A stretch of DNA of 64,000 nucleotides, from positions 2,294,001 through 2,358,000 of the forward strand of contig NZ_CP126889.1 of the NCBI RefSeq assembly GCF_030246845.1, given 5' to 3'. This stretch comes from Enhydrobacter sp. GTDB lineage: Bacteria > Pseudomonadota > Alphaproteobacteria > Reyranellales > Reyranellaceae. Position 1 is the first letter of the stretch. The number at the start of each line of letters is the position of its first letter. A program made the translations under genes and the position numbers. Below the pieces are notes generated by a model, which worked only from the letters and a program-made list of their open reading frames with translations, made no database searches and was not told the DNA's origin. Positions 1 through 9,063 of this stretch are shown piece by piece.

Positions 1-704
1 GCATCGGTCGCGCGATCGCCGACGGCTTCGCGGCCGAAGGAGCGGATGTCGCCTTGTGCGCGCGCAACGCACAGGAAGTAGCGGCCGCGGTGGGCGCTCT
101 CAAGGCAAAGGGCGTCAAGGCCTTCGGCCGCGCGCTCGACGTCGCCGACGGGCCGGCGCTCAAGGCCTGGATCGCCGATGCCGCCGGCGAGCTCGGCGGC
201 ATCGATGCACTGGTCTGCAATGTGAGCGCGCTTGCGGTCGGTGATTCGCCGGAGAGCTGGGAGAAATCCTTCAAGACCGACATGATGCACACGGTGAACG
301 CGGTTGCCGCGGCCGTGCCGTTCCTCGAGAAGTCGAAAAGCGCCTCGATCGTGCTGATCTCCAGCGTCTCCGGTTTCGAGGTCGATTTCGCCGCCGGTTC
401 CTACGGCGCCATCAAGGCGGCGCTGATCCACTACGCCAAGGGACTTAGCCGGCAGCTCGTCGGCAAGGGCATTCGCGTCAACTGCGTGTCGCCGGGCAAC
501 ACCTATTTCGAAGGCGGCATCTGGCAGAACATCGAGAAGAACATGCCCGATCTCTTCGCCTCGACGCTGAAGGTCAATCCGACCGGCAAGTTCGGCACGG
601 CCCAGGAGGTCGCGAACGGCGTCGTCTTCATCTCGAGCCCGATGGCGAGCCGCATCTCCGGCACCAACCTCGTGATCGACGGCGCGCTCACGGTCGCGGT
701 GTAG
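1..704 (+). CDS. SDR-family oxidoreductase, 5' truncated by window edge
   Basis: Short-chain dehydrogenase/reductase, NAD(P)-dependent oxidation or reduction of an unknown alcohol or ketone. The frame is open from base 3, where the peptide starts inside the glycine-rich cofactor loop (I-G-R-A-I-A), so perhaps 15-20 residues lie before the window. Seen: the catalytic Ser in SSVSGFE and the Y-G-A-I-K form of YxxxK near base 402, and the usual C-terminal dinucleotide-fold ending (GTNLVIDGA). The family NNAG motif is replaced by C-N-V-S, which is unusual. Ten bases separate it from the acetamidase gene, so co-transcription is likely. Substrate cannot be read from sequence. Confidence 0.9.
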   Translation, partial: IGRAIADGFAAEGADVALCARNAQEVAAAVGALKAKGVKAFGRALDVADGPALKAWIADAAGELGGIDALVCNVSALAVGDSPESWEKSFKTDMMHTVNAVAAAVPFLEKSKSASIVLISSVSGFEVDFAAGSYGAIKAALIHYAKGLSRQLVGKGIRVNCVSPGNTYFEGGIWQNIEKNMPDLFASTLKVNPTGKFGTAQEVANGVVFISSPMASRISGTNLVIDGALTVAV

Positions 705-714
705 GGGGAGCGTC

Positions 715-1656
715 ATGCACGATCACGCCAACCATACGATCCACCGCGACCACATCCATCACGGCTGGAACAACGCCTTCCCGCCGTGCCTCACCATCGC
801 GCCCGGCGAGACCGTCCAGTTCGAGACCAAGGATGCGTCGTCGGGCCAGCTCTCGAAGACTTCGGCGGCGGCGGATCTCGCCAGGCTCGATCTCGCCTTC
901 GTAAATCCGGTCACCGGGCCGATCTACGTCGACGGCGCGAGGCCCGGCGACGCCCTGAAGGTCACGATCCTGTCGTTCAAGCCGTCCGGCTGGGGCTGGA
1001 CCGGCAACATCCCCGGCTTCGGCCTGCTCGCCGACCAGTTCCCGGAAGCGAGACTGCATCACTGGAACTACGATCCGGGCCTCGCACCCGCGATGTACGG
1101 GCCCGGCGGGCGCGTTCCGCTGAGGCCGATGACGGGCACGATCGGTGTCGCGCCGGCGGCGCCGGGGCTGCACAGCATCATCCCGCCGCGCAATGTCGGC
1201 GGCAACATGGACGTGCGCGACCTGTTCGAGGGCGCCGAGCTCTATCTGCCGATCGAGGTGGAGGGTGGCCTGTTCTCGGTCGGCGACACCCACGCGGCGC
1301 AGGGCGACGGCGAGGTCTGCGGCACGGCGATCGAAAGCCCGATCGACGTGGCGTTGAAAATCGACCTCGTGAAGGGTGCCAGCCTGCGCTCGCCGCGCTA
1401 CGTGACGCGCGGTCCGGTGACCGACCATTTCGACAAGAAGGGCTACGAGGTGACGACCGGCATCGGTCCCGACCTGATGGCCGGCGCGCGCATGGCGGTG
1501 TCGGAGATGGTCGATCTCTTGAGCAAGCGCTACGGCTATGCGCCGGTCGACGCCTATATGCTCTGCAGCGTCTGCGCCGATCTGCGCATCAGCTCGATCG
1601 TCGATGTGCCGAACTGGGTCGTGTCGTTCTACTTCCCCCGCATCGTCCTCGACTAG
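715..1656 (+). CDS. Acetamidase/formamidase family protein
   Basis: 313-residue member of the FmdA/AmdA family, which hydrolyses short-chain amides (formamide, acetamide) to acid and ammonia in the cytoplasm. Recognised from the family's His-rich start (HDHANHTIHRDHIHHGWN), the early 'PGETVQFETKDASSGQ' segment and the GTIGVAPA and PPRNVGGNMDVRDL stretches. Length is normal for the short bacterial form. A G-rich ribosome site (GGGGGAG) lies just before the ATG. It follows the SDR gene closely and its stop overlaps the stop of the convergent MFS gene by 4 bases (CTAG). True substrate unknown. Confidence 0.9.
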   Translation: MHDHANHTIHRDHIHHGWNNAFPPCLTIAPGETVQFETKDASSGQLSKTSAAADLARLDLAFVNPVTGPIYVDGARPGDALKVTILSFKPSGWGWTGNIPGFGLLADQFPEARLHHWNYDPGLAPAMYGPGGRVPLRPMTGTIGVAPAAPGLHSIIPPRNVGGNMDVRDLFEGAELYLPIEVEGGLFSVGDTHAAQGDGEVCGTAIESPIDVALKIDLVKGASLRSPRYVTRGPVTDHFDKKGYEVTTGIGPDLMAGARMAVSEMVDLLSKRYGYAPVDAYMLCSVCADLRISSIVDVPNWVVSFYFPRIVLD

Positions 1657-2876
1657 CGGCGGCGCAGCGCGGCCGAAAGCGCGATCGTCGCGGCGAGGCC
1701 GAGGCTTGCCATCACGACGATGGCGTCGCGCGGACCGAGCATGCCGGCAAGCAGGCCAATCGCCAGCACGCCGAGCGGACCGGTGCCGATGCAGACGGTG
1801 ACGATACCCATCAGGCGCGAGCGCATCTCGGCCGGTGCCTCGGTGAGCATCAAGGTCGACTGCATGTTGCCGAAGCCCGCCGTGCCGAAGCCGCCCGCGA
1901 TCATCACGGCGACTGCCAGCCAGTAGGAGGGCGACAGCGCCATCACGATCAGGGTGCACATGAAGAAGGCGGCGCCGCCGGCGAAGGCGAGCCGGCGGTC
2001 CATGCGCAGGAAGCCCGCGGCGATCAATGCTCCGCCGACCAGGGCGCCCAGCGGCTCCCCGGCCGCGAGCAGGCCGACCAGCGTCGGCGAGACACCGAAC
2101 TCGCCGAGGCCGAGCGGCGCCACCAGGGCCGAATAGGCGAAGGCAAAGGCGTTGGTGACGATCGTGATGCCGAACACCAGCAGAATCACCGACCTCGTCC
2201 GCGCGAACGCGAAGCCTTCGGCAATGTCGACGAAGATGTGGCCGAGGGCGAGGCGGCGCGTGACCTGGCTGTGGGCCAGCCCCGCCATGGCGAGCGCTCC
2301 GAGCAACTGCACGAGCGCCGTCATGGTGTAGGTGCCGCTCATATGCAGCCACTGGAATGCCGCCCCGCCCAGCAGCGGGCCGATCATGCGGGTCGCCGCC
2401 GAGGTCGTGGAGTCCAGCGCAATCGCCGGCACGATGCGCTGCGAGCCCGCGACCTCGCCCACCATGCGCCGCCGTGTCGACATCTCGGTGGCCCACATGC
2501 TGCCCGACACGAGATTGCCCAGCGCCACATGCCACAAGGCGAGATGACCCGTCATGGCGAGCGTCGCCAATACCGCCGACACACAGGCGGGTACGGTGAG
2601 CGACAGCATCACGATCAGCTTGCGATTGACGGCCTCGGAGACGGCGCCCGCGAAGGCGCCGAGGAAAAGCTGCGGCAGTTGGCGGGCGGCGACGACACCG
2701 GTGACGGCCAACGCCGATCCGGTGACCTCGTAAGCGAAAAGACCCGAAGCGAGGAGTTCCAGCCAGCGCATGGCGTTGGCAAAGGCGCCGACCAGCCACA
2801 GCCGCAGGAAATCCGGCGATGCCAGCAACTCGCGCGTCGCCGGCCGCGGCAGCGCCATTTCCTCCGTCGAATCCAT
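1653..2876 (-). CDS. MFS transporter
   Basis: 407-residue integral membrane protein with about 12 hydrophobic helices and a charged cytoplasmic loop between the two halves, typical of the major facilitator superfamily. It starts with a short basic N-terminus followed by LWLVGAFANAMRWLELLASG and contains a conserved loop with RRRMVGEVAG. The pattern resembles the MFS_3/enterobactin-exporter-like drug and metabolite efflux group, but the cargo is not predictable. It is transcribed divergently from the Bug-family gene at 2936 with about 60 bases between them, and its 3' end shares a CTAG overlap with the acetamidase gene. Confidence 0.88.
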   Translation of the reverse strand: MDSTEEMALPRPATRELLASPDFLRLWLVGAFANAMRWLELLASGLFAYEVTGSALAVTGVVAARQLPQLFLGAFAGAVSEAVNRKLIVMLSLTVPACVSAVLATLAMTGHLALWHVALGNLVSGSMWATEMSTRRRMVGEVAGSQRIVPAIALDSTTSAATRMIGPLLGGAAFQWLHMSGTYTMTALVQLLGALAMAGLAHSQVTRRLALGHIFVDIAEGFAFARTRSVILLVFGITIVTNAFAFAYSALVAPLGLGEFGVSPTLVGLLAAGEPLGALVGGALIAAGFLRMDRRLAFAGGAAFFMCTLIVMALSPSYWLAVAVMIAGGFGTAGFGNMQSTLMLTEAPAEMRSRLMGIVTVCIGTGPLGVLAIGLLAGMLGPRDAIVVMASLGLAATIALSAALRRR

Positions 2877-2935
2877 TCGGCTTCACGCTAACGGCACCGC
2901 TATGGTCGGGCCAAGAAGAAAGCGTGGAGGGTTTC

Positions 2936-3913
2936 ATGAAACGCCGTCATCTGTTGCTGGGCAGCGCTGCAGCGATCGCACCGTCTTTCGCAGCGCGCGC
3001 CGACACGGCATGGCCGGCCAAGCCGATCCGCTTCATCGTGCCGTTCGCGGCGGGGGGGGGGGGGGGAACCGATACGGTGAGCCGGCTGATCTGCGACCGG
3101 CTCGGCCATACGTTCGACCAGTCGTTCGTGATCGACAACAAGGGCGGCGCCGGCGGCAATATCGGCACCGCCGAGCTCGCCCGCTCGGCGCCGGACGGCT
3201 ACACGATCGGCCTTATTTCCGTGTCGAGCCACACGCTGAACCCCATGCTCTACCGCAAGCTGTCTTACGATCCGGACAAGGATCTGGTGGCGATCTCGCG
3301 CGTGGCGCTGCTCGCCAATTTCCTCGGCGTGACGCGCTCGCTGCCGGTCAGTGACATGGCCGAACTCATTGCGCTCTGCAAAAAAGAACCCGGCAAGTAC
3401 GCCTTCGCGTCGTCCGGTCCCGGGACGTCGCTGCACCTGAGCGGCGAGCTGTTCAAGACGATGGCGGGCATCGATATCCAGCATGTGCCGTACAAGGGTG
3501 CCGGCGTCGCCTACGGCGACCTGATCGCCGGCACCGTCCACATGATGTTCGCCAACATGCCGTCGATGCTGCCGCAGGTTCGTGACGGCAAGCTGAAAGG
3601 GCTCGCTGTCACCTCCGCCGAACGCTCCAAGGCGGCGCCGGACGTTCCGACGATTGCCGAGACGTTGCCGGGATACATCGCGACCTCGTGGTACGGCATT
3701 GCCGCGCCCGCCGGCACGCCGGAGCCGATCCTGGCGAAGCTCGAAGCGGCGCTCGCGGCGGCGCTCGCGACGCCGGAGGTCCAGAAGCGCTGGCAGGACG
3801 ATCTCGGCCTCGACATGCCGCCGGCGGGCCGCGCCGGCTTCGCCGAGTTCCTGGCGGCGGACCGCGCGCACTGGGCGCCGGCCGTGAAGGCCTCGGGCGT
3901 GAGGCTCGACTAG
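2936..3913 (+). CDS. Tripartite tricarboxylate transporter (Bug/TctC) substrate-binding protein
   Basis: 325-residue periplasmic solute-binding protein of the Bug family. The start at 2936 gives a clean basic signal (MKRRHLLLGS, hydrophobic stretch, A-R-A cleavage); a longer in-frame reading from 2819 would overlap the MFS gene and is not needed. Family marks: P-[IV]-R-F-I-VPF near residue 30, NKGGAGGNIGTAELARSAPDGYT, and VPYKGAG. These proteins bind small carboxylates and often lack a cognate TctAB pump nearby, as here. Odd: the ligand-loop glycines are encoded by an uninterrupted run of 15 G (3052-3066), giving five glycines where relatives usually have two or three. Confidence 0.92.
   Translation: MKRRHLLLGSAAAIAPSFAARADTAWPAKPIRFIVPFAAGGGGGTDTVSRLICDRLGHTFDQSFVIDNKGGAGGNIGTAELARSAPDGYTIGLISVSSHTLNPMLYRKLSYDPDKDLVAISRVALLANFLGVTRSLPVSDMAELIALCKKEPGKYAFASSGPGTSLHLSGELFKTMAGIDIQHVPYKGAGVAYGDLIAGTVHMMFANMPSMLPQVRDGKLKGLAVTSAERSKAAPDVPTIAETLPGYIATSWYGIAAPAGTPEPILAKLEAALAAALATPEVQKRWQDDLGLDMPPAGRAGFAEFLAADRAHWAPAVKASGVRLD
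3052..3066 (+). repeat. 15-nt poly-G tract inside the Bug-family gene
   Basis: Uninterrupted run of 15 G encoding the Gly5 segment of PFAAGGGGGTD. Such tracts slip during replication and are also hard to sequence. The gene is in frame at this length. Confidence 0.95.
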
Positions 3914-5100
3914 AGAACGAGGCGCAACAGGGCGACCACGACCAGGGCGGCGCCGGCGACGACGACGCTGCCGAGCGAGATGGTTCGGAGTGCGCGCGCG
4001 GGCGAGAGCCCCGCGATGTGGGCGGCGATCCAGAAGAAGGGATCGTTGACATGGCAGATGGCGATCGATCCGGCGCCCGCCGCGGCGGCAGCGAGCGCAC
4101 GCCCGGCGTCGTTGTCGAGGCCGAGCGCCGGCAGAAGCGGTTCGACCATGCCCGATGCCGTCAGCACGGCGGAGAGCGAGTTGCCCTGCATGGTCTTGAC
4201 GATGGCGGCGGCGAGAAAAGGGACCAGCAGGCCGAGCCTGGGGTCGAGCACGTACTCCGCCAGCAGCTCGGCCATGCCCGTCTCGTCGAGCACGCGGACG
4301 AAGCCGCCGGCCGCGCCGACCGTGAGAAGCAAAGGTGCCCAGCGCATGTCGGCGAGCGCCTCCGGTTGCCAGCGCCGCGACAAAAGCAGAGCCAGCGCCA
4401 CGGCAAGAACCAGCAAAATCAGAGGATGGCTGATGCCGGTGTAGAACTCGCGCGCGCCACCCTTGCCCAAGGGCTCCGTCGGCATCTGGGCAATCGCCTG
4501 GACGATCAACAAGGCCAGGGGAATGGCCACGGCCAGCCAGCTTACCGAGAGGCGGCCGCGTTCGGTGTCGCGCGCTGTGCACGAGAGGGCGAAGAGCCAG
4601 CCGGCCGTGGCTGCGACGATCGCGGTCGGCAGCGTGATCCACGGCTCGAACGAAGCTGCGGTCCCGAACACCGAGGTCGCCGCCACGGCGAGCGGGGCGG
4701 GAACGACCAGCGCCTGCACCGCGAGCAGGGTCAAGGCGAGTCCCAGCGTTCGGCGCGGTGCGCCGCTGCCGGCGGGCTGAAGCAGCGCCAAGCCGCCTGC
4801 GGCCGACCCGCCAAGGCCGGCCAATGCACCTGCCGCGGCCGCCGCCGGCCCGGGCAGGGGTTGCTTGATCAGCAGGAGGCACAGGAGACTCCCCGCGACG
4901 ATCAGCAGGCCGGCCTGCTCCAGCGCCGAGGCGAAGCCGAGACCGAAGGCCTTGCCGATCGACTGGACGGTCATGTCGGCCGCGATGCCGTACCCGACCA
5001 CCACGGCGATCAGGGCGAGAAACGTGGGAACTCGGAAGCGTTGCACGCAAAGCAGGAGAAGGCCGATCGCGACCGGCAGGAGCAGGGCGGCAAGAATCAT
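3910..5100 (-). CDS. GntP-like permease
   Basis: 396-residue inner-membrane protein with about 11-12 helices. The C-terminal third has the GntP/gluconate:H+ symporter hallmark: K-T-M-Q-G-N-S-L-S-A-V-L-T-A-S-G-M near residue 290 and G-A-G-S-I-A-I-C-H-V-N-D-P-F-F-W near residue 340. The N-terminal half is shorter and more Ala-rich than classical GntP (about 440 residues). Probable proton-coupled uptake of a sugar acid or hydroxy acid; the substrate is inferred only from family. The stop overlaps the convergent Bug gene stop (CTAG). Confidence 0.82.
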   Translation of the reverse strand: MILAALLLPVAIGLLLLCVQRFRVPTFLALIAVVVGYGIAADMTVQSIGKAFGLGFASALEQAGLLIVAGSLLCLLLIKQPLPGPAAAAAGALAGLGGSAAGGLALLQPAGSGAPRRTLGLALTLLAVQALVVPAPLAVAATSVFGTAASFEPWITLPTAIVAATAGWLFALSCTARDTERGRLSVSWLAVAIPLALLIVQAIAQMPTEPLGKGGAREFYTGISHPLILLVLAVALALLLSRRWQPEALADMRWAPLLLTVGAAGGFVRVLDETGMAELLAEYVLDPRLGLLVPFLAAAIVKTMQGNSLSAVLTASGMVEPLLPALGLDNDAGRALAAAAAGAGSIAICHVNDPFFWIAAHIAGLSPARALRTISLGSVVVAGAALVVVALLRLVL

Positions 5101-5135
5101 GCGGCCCGACCTTATTCGCCTGCTAGAGTGACGTC

Positions 5136-6350
5136 ATGCGCTTCGTGTCGGCAATCGTCGTGGTTCTGCTCGGCTTGTACGCGCCGGCTTTCGCGCAAGG
5201 GGGGCTCGTCCGAATCGAAGGCAAGCACTTCATCGCCCCCGACGGCCACGAGCTGCATCTCAAGGGCATCAATCTCGGCAACTGGCTGATGCCCGAAGGC
5301 TATATGTTCAAGTTCGAGGTCGCCAAGGCGCCGCACCAGATCTACCAGGCCTTCGACCGCCTGCTGGGACCGGCCGAGGCAGCCCTCTTCTGGGCGGAAT
5401 TCCGCGATCGCTACGTGGCCCAGGACGATATTCGCTTCATCAAGTCGGTCGGCTTCAATGTCGTGCGCATCCCGCTCCACTACGGGCTGTTCATGGCCGA
5501 CGATGGCGCGATGACGGGGCCGGGCTGGGCGCTGCTCGACCGGGTGATCGGCTGGGCACGCGAGGCCGGGCTCTACGTCATCCTCGACCTGCACGCCGCC
5601 CCTGGCGGCCAGACCGGCATCAACCATGACGACGGGCCGGGCTACCCGCTGATGTTTTACGTGCCGCGCGATCGCGACCTCACGGTGAAGCTGTGGCGGG
5701 CGATCGCGCAGGTTTATGCCGGCAATCCGACAATCCTGGGCTACGATCTCCTGAACGAGCCGATCGCGCCCTATCACGACACCGCAACCCTCAATCCACG
5801 TCTCGAGCCGTTCTACAAGCGGCTGACCGCGGCGATCCGCGCCGTCGATCCGGGCCGGGTCGTCTTTCTCGCCGGCGGCCAGTGGAGCTCGAGCTTCGAC
5901 ATGCTCGGTCCGCCGTTCGCGCCCAATCTGGCCTATACCTACCACTCGTTCTGGGCGAGCACGAAGCGCGACTCGATCCAGCGGCATCTCAACTTCTCAA
6001 ACCGCTACAACGTGCCGCTGTTCCTGGGCGAGACGGGCGAGCTTACTGACCAGTGGAACGCGGCCTTCCGCACGCTGCACGAGGCGCACGATATCGGCTG
6101 GGCGTTCTGGACCTACAAGAACCTGGACTCGCCCTCGACGGTGGTCTCGATTTCGCGGCCCGAAGGATGGAACGAGATCGTTGCCTTCGTCGACGGCAAA
6201 CGTCGCGACAAGCCGCCACCCGCCCTCGTCGATCGTGCCGTCGCGCAATACCTCGCGGGCATTCCTCTTGCCAACGCGACGATCCGATGGAGCTACCTCG
6301 CCTCGCTGGGCCTCAGGCCTGGACCTGATGCGCCTTCGGCGACCCGTTAG
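5136..6350 (+). CDS. Secreted glycoside hydrolase family 5 (cellulase-type)
   Basis: 404 residues with an N-terminal signal peptide (hydrophobic VSAIVVVLLGLYAPAFAQ, cleavage after A-Q about residue 21). The mature part is a GH5 TIM barrel: LKGINLGNWLMPEG near the start, R-I-P-L-H-Y, D-L-H-A-A-P-G-G, the general acid/base Glu in L-L-N-E-P near residue 210, the YHSF histidine-tyrosine region and the nucleophile Glu in F-L-G-E-T-G-E near residue 290. It hydrolyses a beta-linked glucan or mannan outside the cytoplasm; exact specificity unknown. Divergent from the GntP-like gene (35 bases apart) and convergent with the MBL gene (stops overlap, TTAG). Confidence 0.9.
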   Translation: MRFVSAIVVVLLGLYAPAFAQGGLVRIEGKHFIAPDGHELHLKGINLGNWLMPEGYMFKFEVAKAPHQIYQAFDRLLGPAEAALFWAEFRDRYVAQDDIRFIKSVGFNVVRIPLHYGLFMADDGAMTGPGWALLDRVIGWAREAGLYVILDLHAAPGGQTGINHDDGPGYPLMFYVPRDRDLTVKLWRAIAQVYAGNPTILGYDLLNEPIAPYHDTATLNPRLEPFYKRLTAAIRAVDPGRVVFLAGGQWSSSFDMLGPPFAPNLAYTYHSFWASTKRDSIQRHLNFSNRYNVPLFLGETGELTDQWNAAFRTLHEAHDIGWAFWTYKNLDSPSTVVSISRPEGWNEIVAFVDGKRRDKPPPALVDRAVAQYLAGIPLANATIRWSYLASLGLRPGPDAPSATR

Positions 6351-7060
6351 CTCATCTTGCCGGCATAGTAGTCGGCCAAGGCATCGAGAGCGGCGGCACC
6401 ATCGCCCGTGAAGGCGGGGCCGTGCATCAGGGCGATGGTCTTCGGTGCAAGCGCCGCCAGCCGGCGGAGCGTCGGCGCGGCCTGTGGTGTCGCCGGCATG
6501 AAGGGCACGGCCTTCTCGGTTGCGATGGCAGGGGCGACGATGTCGGAGGCCGTGGTCGCGGGACAGGCGCCGCCCTGGGTGAAGAGGTCGCTGCTGAAGA
6601 GCGTGCCCGTCGTCTCCTCGTAGATGAGGCCGGCATCCCAGTTGTGAGGCACGTGCGGCGTGTCGAGCCAGCGCACCTTCTTGCCGCCGAGATCGACCGT
6701 CTCGTCGTTCTTCAGCACGCGCGGCTTGCGGTCTGCCATGTCGGTGAGCCAGATGTTGCAGCCGACCTGGCCGTGCGCCGGTGTGGCGTTGGGCGCCGCG
6801 GCCAGCCACTGGTTGAGCGCGCCGCTTTCGTCGGCCTCGACATGGCTGCAGGTTGTCCAGCGCAGCTTGGCGAGCGGAATCACGCTCTTCACCGCCTCCG
6901 ACACGAGCGGAAAGAGCGAGCGCTGACCGTAGTGGAACAGCATCGGCTCATCGGCATCGATCAGGAACTGGTTGAACGCCAATCCCGTCGGCCCGACCGC
7001 GGGCACGAACGTGGACAGCCGGTAGATCCTGTCGGCGATCTCGGTGACTTCTGTCTTCAT
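6347..7060 (-). CDS. MBL-fold metallo-hydrolase (flavodiiron-like lactamase domain)
   Basis: 237-residue single-domain protein of the metallo-beta-lactamase fold, closest by pattern to the lactamase domain of flavodiiron oxidoreductases (FNQFLIDADEPMLFHYG; SHVEADESG; S-D-L-F; L-M-H-G). The metal motif reads H-x-E-x-D-E-S-G, so the HxExD form of diiron enzymes is present but the following His of HxExDxH is replaced. No flavodoxin domain follows. It may be an oxygen- or NO-linked diiron protein or a non-redox hydrolase. Transcribed in the same direction as, and 13 bases downstream of, the alpha/beta hydrolase gene. Confidence 0.8.
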   Translation of the reverse strand: MKTEVTEIADRIYRLSTFVPAVGPTGLAFNQFLIDADEPMLFHYGQRSLFPLVSEAVKSVIPLAKLRWTTCSHVEADESGALNQWLAAAPNATPAHGQVGCNIWLTDMADRKPRVLKNDETVDLGGKKVRWLDTPHVPHNWDAGLIYEETTGTLFSSDLFTQGGACPATTASDIVAPAIATEKAVPFMPATPQAAPTLRRLAALAPKTIALMHGPAFTGDGAAALDALADYYAGKMS

Positions 7061-7073
7061 CGCTGGCTCCCAG

Positions 7074-7961
7074 CTAGCGGGCGAGAATCTCGATCAACGT
7101 GGCATTGAACGCCTCGGGCGCCTCATAGGCAACCCAATGGCCGGCGCCCTCGACGACGTTCATCTCGAAATCCGGCTGCAGTGCCCGGAAGAGGTCGATG
7201 CGCTCCTGGATGTAGGGATAGGTGGTCGAATCGAATTCGCCCCAGATGCCGGCGAGCGGCGTGCGGACCTGCGGCAGCACGTTGCTGAGGGCGCCGGCGA
7301 TTCCCATGTCGCGGCTGCGCGTCCTGGCGCGCGTGGTGTTCAGGATCTGCATGTAGATCGCCACGCCATCGACCTTGGCCGGATCGTGCAGCATCAGGAT
7401 CCCGAGGTTGCGCCGTGCTTCGTCGGCGAGCGTCTCGGCCGGCATCTCGGGCAGGAGCTTGTGCAGCTTCGGACCGGGTCTGCGCGTCGCCCGGAGGCCG
7501 CCGGCGCCGACCAGGACGATGCGTTCGATGCGTTCGGGCATCAGGGTGGCGAGATGCCCCGAAACCATGCCGCCGAAGGAGAAGCCGACGAGCCGGAACG
7601 GCTGGTTCCCCGGCAGGATTGCATCGACCGCGGTCCGGACGCATTTGGTGACCGACCAGATGTCGCGCACATCGTCCGGCGGGTCGCTGTCGCCGAGGCC
7701 CGGCAGGTCGGGTGCATAGACGGTATAGTGCTGCGAGAGCGGCACGACATTGCGGATCCAATGGATCCACGAGCCCGAGCCGCCATGGAACAGCATCAGA
7801 GCCGGCTTGCCCCGGCCGGCTCCCCAGATGTGCCACATCATCTGGCCGCCATTTCCCATCGGCACGCGCACGGCCTGGGAAAGAGCGGCAACGGATTCGA
7901 TATGCTCGCGCGCCGTGCGGCCGTCCGGCAGGCGCGGCACGGCGGAGTAGTCGAGACTCAT
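7074..7961 (-). CDS. Alpha/beta-fold hydrolase
   Basis: 295 residues. The start at 7961 is chosen because its ATG overlaps the TGA of the upstream serine hydrolase (ATGA), a coupling seen repeatedly in this window. Seen: oxyanion strand L-F-H-G-G-S-G-S, D-L-P-G-L-G-D-S-D, nucleophile elbow G-F-S-F-G-G, Asp in W-G-E-F-D and the catalytic His in G-A-G-H-W-V-A-Y-E. The pattern matches C-C bond hydrolases and related esterases; the substrate is unknown. Probably one operon with the serine hydrolase before it and the MBL gene after it. Confidence 0.87.
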   Translation of the reverse strand: MSLDYSAVPRLPDGRTAREHIESVAALSQAVRVPMGNGGQMMWHIWGAGRGKPALMLFHGGSGSWIHWIRNVVPLSQHYTVYAPDLPGLGDSDPPDDVRDIWSVTKCVRTAVDAILPGNQPFRLVGFSFGGMVSGHLATLMPERIERIVLVGAGGLRATRRPGPKLHKLLPEMPAETLADEARRNLGILMLHDPAKVDGVAIYMQILNTTRARTRSRDMGIAGALSNVLPQVRTPLAGIWGEFDSTTYPYIQERIDLFRALQPDFEMNVVEGAGHWVAYEAPEAFNATLIEILAR

Positions 7962-9013
7962 TTCGCGATCGCAGCCAGGAGACGCTCGACGAAGCCCGCC
8001 GCCTGCTTGCGGTCGATCCAGCGCAGCACGGTCATGAGGTCGTGGTCGGGATCGATCCAGACGATATGGCTGCCCCAGCCCAGCGCGAAATAGCTTCTCT
8101 CCGACGCCGCGGCGAACTGGCGCCGATCGGTGTTGAGCCACCACAACAAGCCGTAGAACGGCGCTACGGCACACGGCTTCACGAGCTCGTCTGTCCAGCC
8201 CTCGGGCAGGATCTGCCGGCTGTTCCAGCGACCGCCCCGTGCCACCAGCAGGCCAACCAGCGCGAGATCGCGTGCCGAGATCACGATGCCGCCTCCCCAG
8301 TGGCCGCCGCCCGGCACGGAGACCATTGGCTTGCCGTCGATCGTGACGGTCGAGTTGCGATAGCCGTCCCATCGCCAGCCCGACGAGGCGCCGATCGGGT
8401 CCATGATGCGGCGCCTCAGGACGGCGGGCAGCGGTTCCTTGAAGACCTGCAGCAGCGAAAGGCTGAGGCGGTTCACGCGGACGTCGTTGTATTCGTAGAA
8501 GCTGCCGGGCTTGCGGAGAGCCCGCCGCGTGCCCTTGGGCGCCTCGGCGACAGCGAGTCCGACGACCCGGTTGTGGTCGATACGGTCTTCCTTGCCGAAC
8601 AGCGTGCCCTGCCATTCGCTGGTTTGCGTGAGCAGATGCCGCCAGGTGATGTCCTTGTTCTGCTCGCTCTGGAAGCCGTCGTCGAGCGCATAGGCCGCGA
8701 CCTTGTCGTCGAGGCTCCGGATCAGCCCGTCGCCCAGCGCGAGCCCGGCCAGCAGCGAGAGAAAGCTCTTGGCGACGCTGAAGGTCATGTCGGCCCGAGC
8801 CGTGTCGCCCCATTCGGCCAGCAGCCGGCCGCCCTGGTAGACGATGCCCGAGGCGCCGCCGCGCGGTGCGACCGGTCCCAGCACTTCGTTGTCCGGCGGC
8901 CGTTCGCCGGAATCGTAGGTCATCACGAACTGCCCGTCGGGCATATGCATGCTGCGCGGCCACCGGGCTTCTGCGGCCTGGGCGAAGGCGATGGCCTCTT
9001 TCAGATCTGTCAT
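7958..9013 (-). CDS. Serine hydrolase (beta-lactamase/esterase class C family)
   Basis: 351 residues from the ATG at 9013; a longer reading to 9163 would run into the divergent pyrC gene and adds Arg-rich residues unlike the family. Active-site S-V-A-K (SxxK) near residue 90, the Y-N-D-V-R motif that replaces YxN in this subgroup near residue 170, and G-G-G-H-W-G-G-G and W-G-S-H segments near the third motif. No signal peptide is seen, so it is probably cytoplasmic, suggesting an esterase or amidase rather than an antibiotic-resistance enzyme. Overlaps the next gene by ATGA. Confidence 0.85.
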   Translation of the reverse strand: MTDLKEAIAFAQAAEARWPRSMHMPDGQFVMTYDSGERPPDNEVLGPVAPRGGASGIVYQGGRLLAEWGDTARADMTFSVAKSFLSLLAGLALGDGLIRSLDDKVAAYALDDGFQSEQNKDITWRHLLTQTSEWQGTLFGKEDRIDHNRVVGLAVAEAPKGTRRALRKPGSFYEYNDVRVNRLSLSLLQVFKEPLPAVLRRRIMDPIGASSGWRWDGYRNSTVTIDGKPMVSVPGGGHWGGGIVISARDLALVGLLVARGGRWNSRQILPEGWTDELVKPCAVAPFYGLLWWLNTDRRQFAAASERSYFALGWGSHIVWIDPDHDLMTVLRWIDRKQAAGFVERLLAAIAK

Positions 9014-9063
9014 GCCCGCAATCAACATTGGAGCCGGTCGCGGAGCAAGCGTAGAAAGCGGCG

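Noticed and set aside
688..2937. 749-residue minus-strand open frame and similar long frames on the opposite strand of 786-2891 and 57595-60498
   Set aside because: Arg/His/Ala-rich shadows caused by high GC; they lie over well-recognised genes in other frames.
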